Positions 8,475 to 17,681 of a stretch of DNA of 64,000 nucleotides are shown in pieces (within the stretch, counting starts at the first letter, position 1; the number at the start of each line of letters is the position of its first letter). Origin of the DNA: Rhodococcus ruber NBRC 15591. GTDB taxonomy: Bacteria; Actinomycetota; Actinomycetes; Mycobacteriales; Mycobacteriaceae. The DNA is taken from contig NZ_BCXE01000007.1 in NCBI RefSeq assembly GCF_001894945.1, positions 1 through 64,000 on the forward strand, written 5' to 3'. A program made the translations under genes and the position numbers. The notes below the pieces were generated by a model. It was not told where the DNA came from. It ran no database searches and saw only the letters and a list, made by a program, of their open reading frames with translations.

Positions 8475-9797
8475 TCACGACTGCTGCGAGGCGGTGTCGG
8501 TGACGCGGAACACCGGGTAGCGCGAGGCCACGGCCGCGAGTTCCGCCCGGGTGGGTGCACCGGCCAGGCCGAAGTACATGTCCGCCTCCCGAGCGATCTT
8601 CCGGTGGCCGGGTTCCCGTCCGCCCCGCAGCAGGTAGGCGCGGAGGATGTCGGCGCGGCCGGGGACCGGTACCTCGACCAGGGTGACCGCCCGACGTCGG
8701 CGACCGCGGACCAGCAGTGCGCGCCCGGCGGCAGCCCGCACGTTGCGGGCCCACTGGGACTGGCCGGCCAGCGACAGCAGGTACTGCTCGCCGTCGTGGT
8801 CCAGCAGCAGCAGATTGGTCCGGCGCACGACACCGGAGCGACGGCCGGGGACCTCCAGCGTCACGACATTCCGCGGGCTGAGCCGCAGCCGGGTCAGTGC
8901 GTGGCCGAGCCACTGCAGCCGCGCGTACACCGGCGGTGGGGGCCGATACCGGCCCGCTCCGCCGTAACGGGGCGCGGCCACGGCGCTCCGGAGCCTGCGC
9001 AACCGACCGGTCCGGGGGCGGTCGAGTTGCCGGGCCAGGTGGTGCAGCGCCCCGGCCGTCCCGGTCGTCAGCGGCAGCCCGTGCCCGGGGGCGAGCATCT
9101 GCGGCTGCAGCGCCGCCAGGGCAGCGACGGACCGCACTGCCGCCGGCCGGCTCCAGGTGGTGTACCGGGGTGGCCCGGCCAGCCGCTGCCGGCCCGTCAG
9201 CACCCCGGTGACCGAGTTCAGGTCCACGGTCACGGTGGCGTCCCCGGTGATCAGCACGCCGTCGCTGCGCCGCAGGTAGGCCACGTGCCCAGGGGTGTGC
9301 CCGGGGGTGTGCACCCATTGCCAGTCCGGCAGCCCCGGCACCGCGCCGCCCGGCTCCAGCGGGCGCACGACGTCGGTGATGTCGCCTGCGTGCTCGATCC
9401 GTGCCCGAGTTCGCCGGGGCAGCAGTCGCATCAGTGGGGCCACCACCCACCGGTCCAGCGGCATCGTGAACTCCGGCAGGTAGCGGCCCGCCGCCATCGG
9501 CAGCTCGGCGGGGTGCACGTACACCGGCACCCGCCAGGTCCGGGCCAGCGCCCCGGCCGCCCCGCAGTGGTCCGGATGGATGTGGGTCAGCACGATCGCC
9601 GCCGGTTTCGTGCCCCGGCCGAACAACGACTCTGCTGCCGCGGTGACGATCTCGGCGCTGCCGGACCAGGCCGCGTCCACCAGCACCCACCTCGCTGCCG
9701 ACCCGAGCAGGTAGACGTTGGGGGCGGCGGCAGTCCGCCCGGCCCGGAGGAGGTGGACGCCGGGGGCGATCCGGTGCGGTCCGGTGCGAGAGGTCAT
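8475..9797 (-). CDS. Metallo-beta-lactamase fold hydrolase fused to F420/Ddn-type nitroreductase domain
   Basis: Two-domain protein of 440 aa. Residues 1 to about 260 are a metallo-hydrolase with the metal motif THIHPDH (His72, His74, Asp76, His77), [10 protein letters not shown], a GDA aspartate and PGHG. Residues about 310-440 resemble the deazaflavin (F420)-dependent nitroreductase family (Ddn/DUF385): [18 protein letters not shown], a [19 protein letters not shown] strand pair and a WARNVRAA helix. The link is proline/arginine-rich. A possible job is hydrolysis of a substrate whose product is then handled by the F420 domain. ATG at 9797 with AGGAG. I know of no characterised protein of this layout. 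Confidence 0.8.
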   Translation of the reverse strand: MTSRTGPHRIAPGVHLLRAGRTAAAPNVYLLGSAARWVLVDAAWSGSAEIVTAAAESLFGRGTKPAAIVLTHIHPDHCGAAGALARTWRVPVYVHPAELPMAAGRYLPEFTMPLDRWVVAPLMRLLPRRTRARIEHAGDITDVVRPLEPGGAVPGLPDWQWVHTPGHTPGHVAYLRRSDGVLITGDATVTVDLNSVTGVLTGRQRLAGPPRYTTWSRPAAVRSVAALAALQPQMLAPGHGLPLTTGTAGALHHLARQLDRPRTGRLRRLRSAVAAPRYGGAGRYRPPPPVYARLQWLGHALTRLRLSPRNVVTLEVPGRRSGVVRRTNLLLLDHDGEQYLLSLAGQSQWARNVRAAAGRALLVRGRRRRAVTLVEVPVPGRADILRAYLLRGGREPGHRKIAREADMYFGLAGAPTRAELAAVASRYPVFRVTDTASQQS

Positions 9798-10077
9798 CGG
9801 GTACTCCTGCGGTGGTGATCGTCAGGCAGGCGGAGCCGGGTGGCGTGCTGCCACGCCGCGAGCCGGTCGCGAGCCCGGGCGGCCCGCAGTGCCAGGATCG
9901 CCCCGCCGAAGGGTGGGCGATCCGAACCCCTCTCCGGTTCTCTGTCCGGCAGCGCAGTGAACCGATCTCCGGTCAGTGTATTCAGCCCTGCTCGACTTCG
10001 ATCCACGTCGTCCGGCGCATGCCTGCGACGCGGGGCCACGTTCCGCGTTGACCGCGCGCCTCCGGGAGGTTGTGCCG

Positions 10078-10851
10078 ATGCCCGCTCCGCGCGACCATCG
10101 TTCGATGACCGGCCATGTCGAGGTCCGGGCGTACGCCGAGTTGAACGACTTCGTCGCGCCCGAGTCGCGGGGCGTCGCGGTGCGACGGCCGTTCCGGAGC
10201 CACCAGACGGTCAAGGACGTCGTCGAGGCGATGGGCATCCCGCACACGGAGATCGATCTGATCGTGGTCGACGGGGAGCCGGTGGACTTCGCGTACCGCC
10301 CGCGGCCGGGTGCCCGCATCGCGGTCTATCCGTTGTTCGAGGCGCTCGACATCGAACCGATCACCCGGCTGCGCCCGGTTCCGCTGCGGGAGCCCCGGTT
10401 CGTGGTCGACGTGAACCTGGGCCGGCTCGCACGCCTGCTCCGGCTGCTCGGGTTCGACGTGATCTGGACGTCGGACATGGACGACGCGGAACTGGCGCGG
10501 ATCGGGAGTGCCCATCAGCGGATCCTGCTGACCCGCGACCGGGGACTGCTCGAGCGCCGGGAGATCACCCACGGGCTGTTCGTGCACGCCGACCGTCCGC
10601 TCGAACAGATCGTCGAGGTCGTGCGCCGGCTCGATCTCGGGGCACGGTTCGCTCCGTTCACCCGATGCCTGCGCTGCAACGGCAGGCTCGTCGCCGTGTC
10701 CAAGGAGGAGGTGCTCGATCAGCTCGAGCCGCTCACCCGCCGCTTCTACGACGAATTCTCCCGCTGCACGGACTGCGGCCGGATCTACTGGGCGGGCTCG
10801 CACCACCGGAATCTGGTCGCCCTCGTGCGGGAGATCGATGCGGAGCTCTGA
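10078..10851 (+). CDS. Mut7-C RNase-domain protein with ubiquitin-like N terminus
   Basis: Protein of 257 aa. The N-terminal 90 residues fit the Mut7-C ubiquitin-like domain (beta-grasp; VEVRAYAELNDFV, IDLIVVDGEPVDF). The rest is a Mut7-C domain of the PIN-like RNase group: FVVDVNLGRLARLLRLLGFD with a conserved Asp, LLTRDRGLL with another acidic site, and a zinc ribbon of two CxxC pairs (CLRC, CTDC). An RNA-processing or toxin-like nuclease role is inferred from the fold, with no known substrate. GGGAGG lies eight bases before the ATG. It converges on the ANTAR gene with only five bases between stops. Confidence 0.8.
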   Translation: MPAPRDHRSMTGHVEVRAYAELNDFVAPESRGVAVRRPFRSHQTVKDVVEAMGIPHTEIDLIVVDGEPVDFAYRPRPGARIAVYPLFEALDIEPITRLRPVPLREPRFVVDVNLGRLARLLRLLGFDVIWTSDMDDAELARIGSAHQRILLTRDRGLLERREITHGLFVHADRPLEQIVEVVRRLDLGARFAPFTRCLRCNGRLVAVSKEEVLDQLEPLTRRFYDEFSRCTDCGRIYWAGSHHRNLVALVREIDAEL

Positions 10852-10856
10852 CGCGC

Positions 10857-11561
10857 TCAGACGCGCAGACCGACCTCGACGATCGCCTGGGCGACGGCGC
10901 GCACCGGCGCCTGACGGCGGCGCGCGTAGGAGCGGATCAGCTCGAATGCCGCAGCCGGGGTGACGCCGCGGGCCTGCGCGGTGATGCCCTTGGCCTGCTC
11001 GACGACGATGCGGGTGTCGAGCGCGGTCTGCAGCTGCGCCGAGAGTTGTTCCTGCTGGCGCATCTTGTCGGAGTTGACGATGTAGCCGGTGGCCATGTCG
11101 GCGAACACCTGCGCGGCGGCGAGCTCGTCGTCGGCCCATTCCCGGGGTTCGCGGCAGTAGAGGTCCAGGGCGCCGACCTTGACCTCGCCGAGTTGCATCG
11201 GGACACCGGCGACGGCGGCGATCCCGAGCCGCCGCGCCTCGGCGGCGAATTCCGGCCACAGGTCGTCGCGGCCGCGGACATCGGCGACGGCGATGGTCTC
11301 GCCGTGGGTGAAGGCGTGCGCGCACGGTCCGGCGTCGAATCGTTCCTGGCACCGCTCCATCGCGTCGACCTGTTCGCCGGCGGCGGTGACGAACCGGAGC
11401 CGGCCGTCGACGTGCAGAGTCACTCCCGCTCCTGTCAGTTCGAGCACGGAGGTCACCTTGCCCACGACTGCGTCGAGAGCGGCGTCGACCTCGTACGGGG
11501 TCAGCAGGCGCTGCGCGAACTTCGACAGCGCAGCGACGAACTCCTCGTGCCGGTAGGCCAT
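10857..11561 (-). CDS. GAF-ANTAR RNA-binding antiterminator
   Basis: Regulator of 234 aa. A GAF sensor domain (about 15-165) is followed by an ANTAR domain (about 175-230; VVEQAKGITAQARGV ... AFELIRSYARRR). ANTAR proteins bind paired-hexaloop RNA hairpins and prevent transcription termination. Here a small ligand or redox signal on the GAF domain presumably controls that. The ATG at 11561 is preceded by an AGGGGGT-type ribosome site. Divergent from nadE with a 190-bp shared upstream region. Target RNAs are unknown. Confidence 0.85.
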   Translation of the reverse strand: MAYRHEEFVAALSKFAQRLLTPYEVDAALDAVVGKVTSVLELTGAGVTLHVDGRLRFVTAAGEQVDAMERCQERFDAGPCAHAFTHGETIAVADVRGRDDLWPEFAAEARRLGIAAVAGVPMQLGEVKVGALDLYCREPREWADDELAAAQVFADMATGYIVNSDKMRQQEQLSAQLQTALDTRIVVEQAKGITAQARGVTPAAAFELIRSYARRRQAPVRAVAQAIVEVGLRV

Positions 11562-11751
11562 CACCACCCCCTGGGCCGCGCGGACGTATCCCGATTCTTC
11601 CGTACTGCAAGTGTTCCCCGGAACGCCGAGATGATGCCGCGAAAGTCCGGATCCGGACCGCTCCACGGCCCCGGGTGGCGCCGAGCGGCCGGATCCCTAG
11701 GATTCGATCACGCGATCCGGGCGCCGCGGGCGCGAGCAAGGAGGCTGTGCG

Positions 11752-13893
11752 ATGAACGAGGAAGCCGGCCCTCGGGACGTCCCCGACACCGAGGCGAGAG
11801 CCGAGTTCCGGTCCAGCTACCGCCACGGCTTCCTGCGGGTCGCGGCCTGCGCGACGCCGACGGCGATCGTCGACCCGGCGGCCAACGCGGCGACGGTGCT
11901 GCGGGCCGCACGGGTCTGCCACGACGACGGGGTCGGGCTCGCGGTGTTTCCCGAGCTGACACTGACCGGGTACTCGATCGAGGACCTGTCGATGCAGGAC
12001 ACGGTGCTGGAGGCGGCCGAGCGGGCACTGGCGGAGGTCGTCGCCGGCTCGGCGGGCCTCCTGCCCGTCCTGCTGGTGGGGCTGCCGTTGCGGCCCCGGC
12101 ACCGGATCTACAACGTGGTGGCGGTCGTGCACCGCGGGCGGATCCTGGGGGTCGCACCCAAGTCGTATCTGCCGACGTATCGGGAGTTCTACGAGCGCCG
12201 GCAGCTCGCACCGGGCGACGACGTGCGCGGCACGGTTCGCCTCGCCGGTCACGAGGTTCCGTTCGGTCCCGACCTGCTGTTCGAGGCCACGGATGTTCCC
12301 GGTCTGGTGCTGCACGTGGAGATCTGCGAGGACATGTGGGTGCCGATCCCACCCAGCGCGGAGGCCGCTCTGGCCGGCGCCACGGTGCTGGCGAACCTGT
12401 CGGGCAGTCCGATCACCGTCGGCCGCGCCGAGGACCGGCATCTGCTGGCTCGTTCGGCGTCGTCGCGGTGCCTGGCCGCCTACGTGTACTGCGCGGCGGG
12501 AGCGGGGGAGTCCACCACCGATTTGTCCTGGGACGGGCAGGCAATGGTGTACGAGAACGGGATGCTGCTCGCCGAGACCGAGCGGTTCCCGCGCGGCGAA
12601 CAGCACGCGGTGGCCGACGTCGACCTCGAGCTGCTGCGCAACGAGCGCACCCGCATGGGCACCTTCGACGACAACCGGCGTCGTCACGCCGCCCGTCTCG
12701 ACGCGTTCCGCCGCATCACGTTCACCCTCGCACCCCCGCTCACCGACATCGGCCTGCGACGCCGGGTCGAGCGCTACCCCTTCGTGCCCGCCGACCCGGC
12801 CCGCCTCGAGCACGACTGTTACGAGGCCTACAACATCCAGGTCGCGGGGCTCGAACAGCGCCTGCGTGCGCTGAGTGGTCCGACGGCGGGCGGGCCGAAG
12901 GTCGTCATCGGGGTGTCGGGCGGACTCGATTCCACCCACGCGCTCATCGTGGCGGTCAAGGCGATGGACCGGCTCGGCCGTCCGCGTGAGGACGTGCTCG
13001 CCTTCACCCTCCCGGGGTTCGCGACGAGCGACCGGACCCGGGAGAACGCCCGCCGGCTGTGCCGCGCGCTCGGGGTGACGCTCGAGGAAATCGACATCAC
13101 CCGTGCCGCCCGCGTGATGCTCGAGGACCTGGGTCACCCGTTCGCGCGCGGGGAGCGGGTCTACGACATCACGTTCGAGAACATCCAGGCCGGGCTGCGC
13201 ACCGACTACCTGTTCCGGGCCGCGAACCAGCGCGGTGGGCTGGTGCTCGGGACGGGGGACCTGTCGGAGATCGCACTGGGCTGGTCGACGTACGGCGTCG
13301 GGGACCAGATGTCGCACTACAACGTCAACGCCGGGGTGCCGAAGACGTTGATCCAGCATCTGATCCGCTGGGTCGTCTCGTCCGGGCAGTTCCACGCCGA
13401 GGTCGGCACCGTTCTCGAGGCCGTCCTGGGTACCGAGATCAGTCCCGAGCTGGTCCCGGTCGGGGAGGGGGAGACACCGCAGAGCACCCAGGCCGCGATC
13501 GGTCCGTACGACCTGCACGACTTCTTCCTGTTCCAGGTGCTGCGCTTCGGGTTCCGGCCGTCGAAGATCGCCTACCTGGCGTGGCAGGCCTGGCACGAGA
13601 CCGGTGCCGGGGACTGGCCGGCCGGCCATCCCGAGCATGCCCGCCGCGCGTACGACCTGCCCGAGATCCGGCGGTGGCTGGGCGTGTTCGTCCAGCGGTT
13701 CTTCGCCTTCAGTCAGTTCAAGCGGTCCGCGATGCCGAACGGTCCGAAAGTGGCTGCCGGTGGCTCGCTCTCACCGCGCGGGGACTGGCGCGCGCCCTCG
13801 GATGCGTCCGCGCGCATCTGGCTCGACGAACTCGAGCGGGAGGTGCCGCGCGACCGGGACTGCTCAGGTGCCGAGGAGATCGGTCAGCGGTGA
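11752..13893 (+). CDS. nadE: Glutamine-dependent NAD+ synthetase
   Basis: Cytoplasmic enzyme of 713 aa that amidates nicotinic acid adenine dinucleotide to NAD+ with glutamine as nitrogen source, the last step of NAD synthesis. The N-terminal nitrilase-type glutaminase has the triad Glu68 (FPELTLTGYS), Lys137 (APKSYLPTYREFYE) and Cys192 (EICEDMW). The C-terminal synthetase has the ATP-pyrophosphatase loop GVSGGLDSTHAL and GTGDLSEIALGWSTYG. Length matches the long, tuberculosis-type NadE. AAGGAGG precedes the ATG. Its last 30 bases overlap the end of the converging aminotransferase gene. Confidence 0.97.
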   Translation: MNEEAGPRDVPDTEARAEFRSSYRHGFLRVAACATPTAIVDPAANAATVLRAARVCHDDGVGLAVFPELTLTGYSIEDLSMQDTVLEAAERALAEVVAGSAGLLPVLLVGLPLRPRHRIYNVVAVVHRGRILGVAPKSYLPTYREFYERRQLAPGDDVRGTVRLAGHEVPFGPDLLFEATDVPGLVLHVEICEDMWVPIPPSAEAALAGATVLANLSGSPITVGRAEDRHLLARSASSRCLAAYVYCAAGAGESTTDLSWDGQAMVYENGMLLAETERFPRGEQHAVADVDLELLRNERTRMGTFDDNRRRHAARLDAFRRITFTLAPPLTDIGLRRRVERYPFVPADPARLEHDCYEAYNIQVAGLEQRLRALSGPTAGGPKVVIGVSGGLDSTHALIVAVKAMDRLGRPREDVLAFTLPGFATSDRTRENARRLCRALGVTLEEIDITRAARVMLEDLGHPFARGERVYDITFENIQAGLRTDYLFRAANQRGGLVLGTGDLSEIALGWSTYGVGDQMSHYNVNAGVPKTLIQHLIRWVVSSGQFHAEVGTVLEAVLGTEISPELVPVGEGETPQSTQAAIGPYDLHDFFLFQVLRFGFRPSKIAYLAWQAWHETGAGDWPAGHPEHARRAYDLPEIRRWLGVFVQRFFAFSQFKRSAMPNGPKVAAGGSLSPRGDWRAPSDASARIWLDELEREVPRDRDCSGAEEIGQR

Positions 13894-15141
13894 GTCGGCT
13901 CGCCGGCCGCGCAGCGCCGCCGAGACACCGTCGAGGATGTGCTCGAGGACGGCCCCCGACGTGGCGAAGTTGATGCGCACGAACGCTTCTGCCGAACGTC
14001 CGAAGGGTCGGCCGCCGTCGACCAGCACCCGGCCGAGGTCCCGGATCCGGCGGACCGGATCGTCGACGGCCAGAGCCGAGACATCGACCCAGCTGAGGTA
14101 GGTGCCCTCCGGCCGATGGTGGCGGGCTTCCGGCAGGTGCTCACGCAGGACCGTGTCGACCCGCCGGCGGTTGCGGTCGAGCACGCGGAGCAGGGCCTCC
14201 TGCCAGTCCTGGCCGTGTCGCCATGCGGCCAGGGTGCCGAGCACGGCAGGGGTCGAGACGGTGCCGTACAGGTCGGGCGGTTCTCGGTCCCGCACGGCAA
14301 GCAACTGCTTCGACCCGTAGTGCGCGACGGCACAGCGCAGGCCGGCGATGTTGAATGCCTTGCCGGCCGAGGTGAGGGTGATCGTCCGCGCCGCCGCGTC
14401 CGCACCGATCGACGCGAACGGGATGTGCCGGTGGGGCGCGTAGATCAGCTCCGCATGGATCTCGTCGCTGACGACGAGCAGGTCGAACTCGGCGGCAAGT
14501 TCGGCGATGCGGGTGAGTTCGGGACGGGTGTGGACCCGTCCCGTCGGGTTGTGCGGGTCGACCAGGACGAGCACTTTCGGGCGTTCGGCGACGAGCGAGG
14601 CCCGGAGCGCGTCGAAGTCGAGCCGCCACCCCTCCGGGGTGTCGACGAACGGGAATTCGACGGTCCTGCGGCCCATGGTCGCGATCGTGGCCAGGAAGGG
14701 CGGGTAGTTCGGGGTCTGGATGACGACACCGTCGCCGCGCTCGGTGTGCACATGCAGGATCAGCTGCAGCGCCTGGATGAGATCGGTCTGCTCCCGCACG
14801 TCGGCGGGGTCGATCGTCCATCCGTAGCGGGACTGCATCCGCCGGGCGAACTCCGCGCGCAGCGGGGTGCCGCCGGCCCAGTCGGGGTAGCCGAGCTCTC
14901 CCGACCGGGCCGCGTCGCACAGCGCGTCCCGGATCGCGGGGGCGATCGGGAAGTCCATGTCGGCGACCCAGGCCGGCAGGGCGCCCGCGCGGACGGCACG
15001 TGCCCACTTGACGCCGGTGCGACGGACGAGATCACCGATCTCGAGGTCGTCGAATCCGGGTTGCCGGGCTTCCGGCGCGGGTGACGCTCCGGTCAACGGG
15101 GATCCCCGGGTCGAGGTCGTCTCCGGTGCGGCGATCCGCAT
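13864..15141 (-). CDS. PatB/MalY-family PLP aminotransferase (cystathionine beta-lyase type)
   Basis: Fold-type I pyridoxal-phosphate enzyme of up to 425 aa. The MalY/PatB subgroup is shown by WVADMDFPIAP near the N terminus, TPNYPPF, NPTGRVHTRPEL and SDEIHAELIY. The PLP lysine is in LTSAGKAFNIAGLRCA and the C-terminal arginine in FVRINFA. Members cleave cystathionine or other C-S compounds, and some act as aminotransferases. The first 30 residues look disordered, so the true start may lie downstream of ATG 15141. Its 3' end overlaps nadE by 30 bp. Confidence 0.85.
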   Translation of the reverse strand: MRIAAPETTSTRGSPLTGASPAPEARQPGFDDLEIGDLVRRTGVKWARAVRAGALPAWVADMDFPIAPAIRDALCDAARSGELGYPDWAGGTPLRAEFARRMQSRYGWTIDPADVREQTDLIQALQLILHVHTERGDGVVIQTPNYPPFLATIATMGRRTVEFPFVDTPEGWRLDFDALRASLVAERPKVLVLVDPHNPTGRVHTRPELTRIAELAAEFDLLVVSDEIHAELIYAPHRHIPFASIGADAAARTITLTSAGKAFNIAGLRCAVAHYGSKQLLAVRDREPPDLYGTVSTPAVLGTLAAWRHGQDWQEALLRVLDRNRRRVDTVLREHLPEARHHRPEGTYLSWVDVSALAVDDPVRRIRDLGRVLVDGGRPFGRSAEAFVRINFATSGAVLEHILDGVSAALRGRRADSPLTDLLGT

Positions 15142-15304
15142 CCGGTCGGCGTCGTTCCTCGTCGGGTGGCCGAACGGTCCATGCAGTGAGTGTGCCCGCG
15201 GCGCGGATCGGGCGGAGGCGAACCCGAAATCCGACCCGGGGCCGATGCTCCGTCACCCTGCTGTGGGAGACGGCGACCCGGGTGCCTTCGAGTCGGCCGG
15301 TCGG

Positions 15305-15898
15305 TCAGTCACGGCGCAGTGTGCGGCCGTCGGGCAGGGTGCGGCCGCTCAGCAGTGCCACCAGGCGGCCGCTGTCGGTCCGCACCACCTCGCCGCTGCC
15401 CCAGCTCCAGTCGGCGTCGTCGGCTTCGAGCCGGACCTCGGTCAGGTCGACCCCGAACACTGCGCCGTTCGCGGCGGTGAGCTGGTCGAGGACGGCTACC
15501 ACGGCCTCGGCCGGGGCAACCGTCGGCCGCTCGAGCGCGACCGTGACGTCGAGGGAGTGGATCACTGCATGGCTGAGCGCGCCGGCCGCGCCGCCACCCG
15601 GCGGCTGCCACGCGTGCAGCAGCGGCGACCGGAGATGGGCCAGGTGTTCGGAGACCGGAAGGAACGCGTCGCGGGCGGCCACGGTGTCGGACAGCACGGT
15701 GAAGTCGCCGCCCGCCGCCGCCATCTCGGCTCCGAACTGTTCGGGTGTGAGCCGCGCCGGCATCGTTGCGTGCGCGACCACGTGGCGCACCTGCCATTTC
15801 TCGCAGAGCGAGGGCGCGTCCCAGGTCTCCGCGGGGACGGAGGCGAGCAGGTCGGCCAGGCCGTCGTAGGTCGGCGCGACCCCGGATTGCAGGTTCAC
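15305..15898 (-). CDS. DinB-like maleylpyruvate isomerase/mycothiol-transferase family protein
   Basis: Protein of 197 aa with the actinobacterial DinB/maleylpyruvate-isomerase N-terminal four-helix fold. It has ETWDAPSLCEKWQVRHVVAH near residue 24, a later LSHAVIHSLDVTVAL helix giving further candidate metal histidines, and a C-terminal beta domain. Characterised relatives use mycothiol as cofactor, but the substrate here is unknown. GTG start with AAGGGA seven bases upstream. Confidence 0.75.
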   Translation of the reverse strand: MNLQSGVAPTYDGLADLLASVPAETWDAPSLCEKWQVRHVVAHATMPARLTPEQFGAEMAAAGGDFTVLSDTVAARDAFLPVSEHLAHLRSPLLHAWQPPGGGAAGALSHAVIHSLDVTVALERPTVAPAEAVVAVLDQLTAANGAVFGVDLTEVRLEADDADWSWGSGEVVRTDSGRLVALLSGRTLPDGRTLRRD

Positions 15899-16045
15899 AG
15901 CAGGTCCCTTTCACGCGGTGGGCAAGGTGATCCTCGAGCTCGCAACGCGAGACGAGGAAGCCGGCGCGGGGCTCGGACGAGCGCCTCGGCGGGCGCGTGT
16001 CATCGATATTCCGAACCTTCCGCAGTCGAAGCACCCGCGCCGGCG

Positions 16046-16228
16046 ATGACGGTGATGCGAGAGTTGAGACTCCGCGGACGGGACGAACTCATCGGGGGAC
16101 GGTGGAGCCGCGGCCACGGCTCCTGCCCGACTGTCGTGTACCGAGACGACCGGTGGGTATTCGACAGGGACGGATCGCCGGCCCCGGCGCGGCGCCCGAC
16201 ACCGACCACGGGAGGAAACGAACAGTGA
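16046..16228 (+). CDS. Small 60-aa protein coupled to the F420 oxidoreductase
   Basis: Short open frame starting MTVMRELRLRGRDELIG, with a core SCPTVVYRDDRWVFDRDG that looks like a small beta-hairpin module, then a Pro/Thr-rich tail. I do not recognise a family. Support is contextual: its stop overlaps the GTG of the next gene by 4 bp (GTGA) and it fills an otherwise empty gap. No convincing ribosome site precedes the ATG; an internal ATG lies nine bases later. Confidence 0.4.
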   Translation: MTVMRELRLRGRDELIGGRWSRGHGSCPTVVYRDDRWVFDRDGSPAPARRPTPTTGGNEQ

Positions 16229-17202
16229 CCGACTTCGGCTACACCATGCTCTGCGAACAGTCCCGGCCCGACCACCTCGTCCGCGACGTGCAGATGGCGG
16301 AGCAGGCCGGCTTCGATTTCTCGGTGATCAGCGACCACTACAACCCGTGGCTGGAGGAACAGGGACATTCCGGATACGCGTGGTCCGTCCTCGGTGCCGC
16401 GGCGCAGGCCACCGAGCGGATCCCGCTCATGACCTACGTGACGTGCCCGATCCTGCGGTACCACCCGGCGGTGGTGGCGCAGAAGGCGGCGACGATGCAG
16501 ATCCTGTCCGGGGGCCGCTTCCGCCTCGGACTGGGCGCGGGGGAGAACCTCAACGAGCACGTCGTCGGCAAGGGCTGGCCCGCCGTCGGCACCCGGCACG
16601 AGATGCTGGCCGAGGCCGTGGAGATCATCTCGGCACTGTTCGACGGCGGGAACGTGAACTTCCGCGGCGACTACTTCGACGTCGAGTCCGCGCACCTGTA
16701 CGACCTGCCCGAGGACCGGGTGCCGATCGGGATCGCCGTCTCCGGCGCGCGGTCGTGCTCCCTCGCCGGGGAGAAGGCCGACCTGATGGTCGCCACCGAA
16801 CCCGAGCCGGACCTGACCCGGATGTTCGACGAGGCGGGGGGAGCGGGCAAACCGCGGGTCGGGCAGATCGCCGTCTCCTACGACACCGACCGCGACGCGG
16901 CTGTGCGACGGGCACACGAGCAGTTCCGCTGGTTCGGCCTCGGCTGGAAGGTCAACCCGGATCTGCCCGCGCCGTCCTCGTTCGCGGCCGCGACCCAGTT
17001 CGTGACGCCCGAACAGGTCGGGGCGCAACTTCCGTGCGGCGACGACATCGACGAGTACGTCGACAAGATCCGGCCGTTCGTCGAGGCGGGGTTCACCGAG
17101 GTCGCCCTCGTCCAGATCGGCGGTGACCGGCAGGAACCGTTCATCCGGTGGGCCGAACAGGAGTTGCTGCCGGCGCTGCGCAGTCTGCTGCCGGGCTCGT
17201 GA
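16225..17202 (+). CDS. LLM-class F420-dependent oxidoreductase
   Basis: TIM-barrel oxidoreductase of 325 aa, of the luciferase-like superfamily and close to F420-dependent glucose-6-phosphate dehydrogenase-type proteins. N-terminal GYTMLCEQSRPDHLVRDV and SVISDHYNPWLEEQGHSG, CPILRYHPAVVAQKAATM, and the cofactor-binding GGRFRLGLGAGENLNEHV are visible. It transfers hydride between coenzyme F420 and an unidentified substrate. The GTG start has GGAGG ten bases upstream and overlaps the stop of a 60-codon frame. Together with the Ddn-like domain at 8475 it shows the host makes F420. Confidence 0.9.
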   Translation: MTDFGYTMLCEQSRPDHLVRDVQMAEQAGFDFSVISDHYNPWLEEQGHSGYAWSVLGAAAQATERIPLMTYVTCPILRYHPAVVAQKAATMQILSGGRFRLGLGAGENLNEHVVGKGWPAVGTRHEMLAEAVEIISALFDGGNVNFRGDYFDVESAHLYDLPEDRVPIGIAVSGARSCSLAGEKADLMVATEPEPDLTRMFDEAGGAGKPRVGQIAVSYDTDRDAAVRRAHEQFRWFGLGWKVNPDLPAPSSFAAATQFVTPEQVGAQLPCGDDIDEYVDKIRPFVEAGFTEVALVQIGGDRQEPFIRWAEQELLPALRSLLPGS

Positions 17203-17327
17203 AACGCGGGAGCCGCGCGCCGCGATGGTCTCGGTAGAAGTCAGTTCTCACTGACGCCGCAGGCCTCGTCAGCGGTGTGCTCCGGCAGGCGCAAACCGAC
17301 GGTCGTCCGGCGTCGAAGGGTGTCGAG

Positions 17328-17663
17328 ATGTACGTCGAACCGCGCGTGGCCGGACTGCGTCAGTGGCGCACCGAGCGTCTCGAGGATTTCGTGGCCGAGC
17401 TCGAACGCACGACCGACCCTGCCCTGCCGTGTTCCGCCCGCGACGTCGCGCGTACCGAGCTGGCGTCGCGCCGGGAGGGCGGAACGGTGGACTGGGTGTG
17501 CCGGGTCAGGACCCGGCCCGGGTCCGGCGGTCGTTCCTCGCTGCTGACCCTGGCGCTGCCCATCAGGCTGTCGGAACCGGAGGTGCGCCACGCGGCCCTG
17601 GCCCGTGCCCGCGAACTGTTCGGGTCCGACGTCGTCGTCGACAGCGTGCAGTTCGGCAACTGA
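17328..17663 (+). CDS. Hypothetical protein
   Basis: Predicted soluble protein of 111 aa with no signal peptide or membrane segment. The first half is helical and charged (TERLEDFVAELERTTD). The second half alternates strands and ends with a helix ARARELFGSDVVV. No family recognised. ATG at 17328 follows AAGGG by about eight bases. It converges on the small membrane protein at 17682 with 18 bases between stops. Confidence 0.55.
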   Translation: MYVEPRVAGLRQWRTERLEDFVAELERTTDPALPCSARDVARTELASRREGGTVDWVCRVRTRPGSGGRSSLLTLALPIRLSEPEVRHAALARARELFGSDVVVDSVQFGN

Positions 17664-17681
17664 GGAAGTTCGCCGGAACGG

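Noticed and set aside
9794-10039. 81-codon minus-strand frame ending in a 4-bp overlap with the metallo-hydrolase start
   Set aside because: The overlap is suggestive, but the sequence is Arg-rich without motifs, there is no good ribosome site, and it covers the divergent promoter region.
9982-13638. A 1218-codon minus-strand open frame opposite nadE
   Set aside because: Composition is repetitive Arg/Gly/Pro/His-type shadow translation; nadE and the Mut7-C gene on the other strand have full family motifs.
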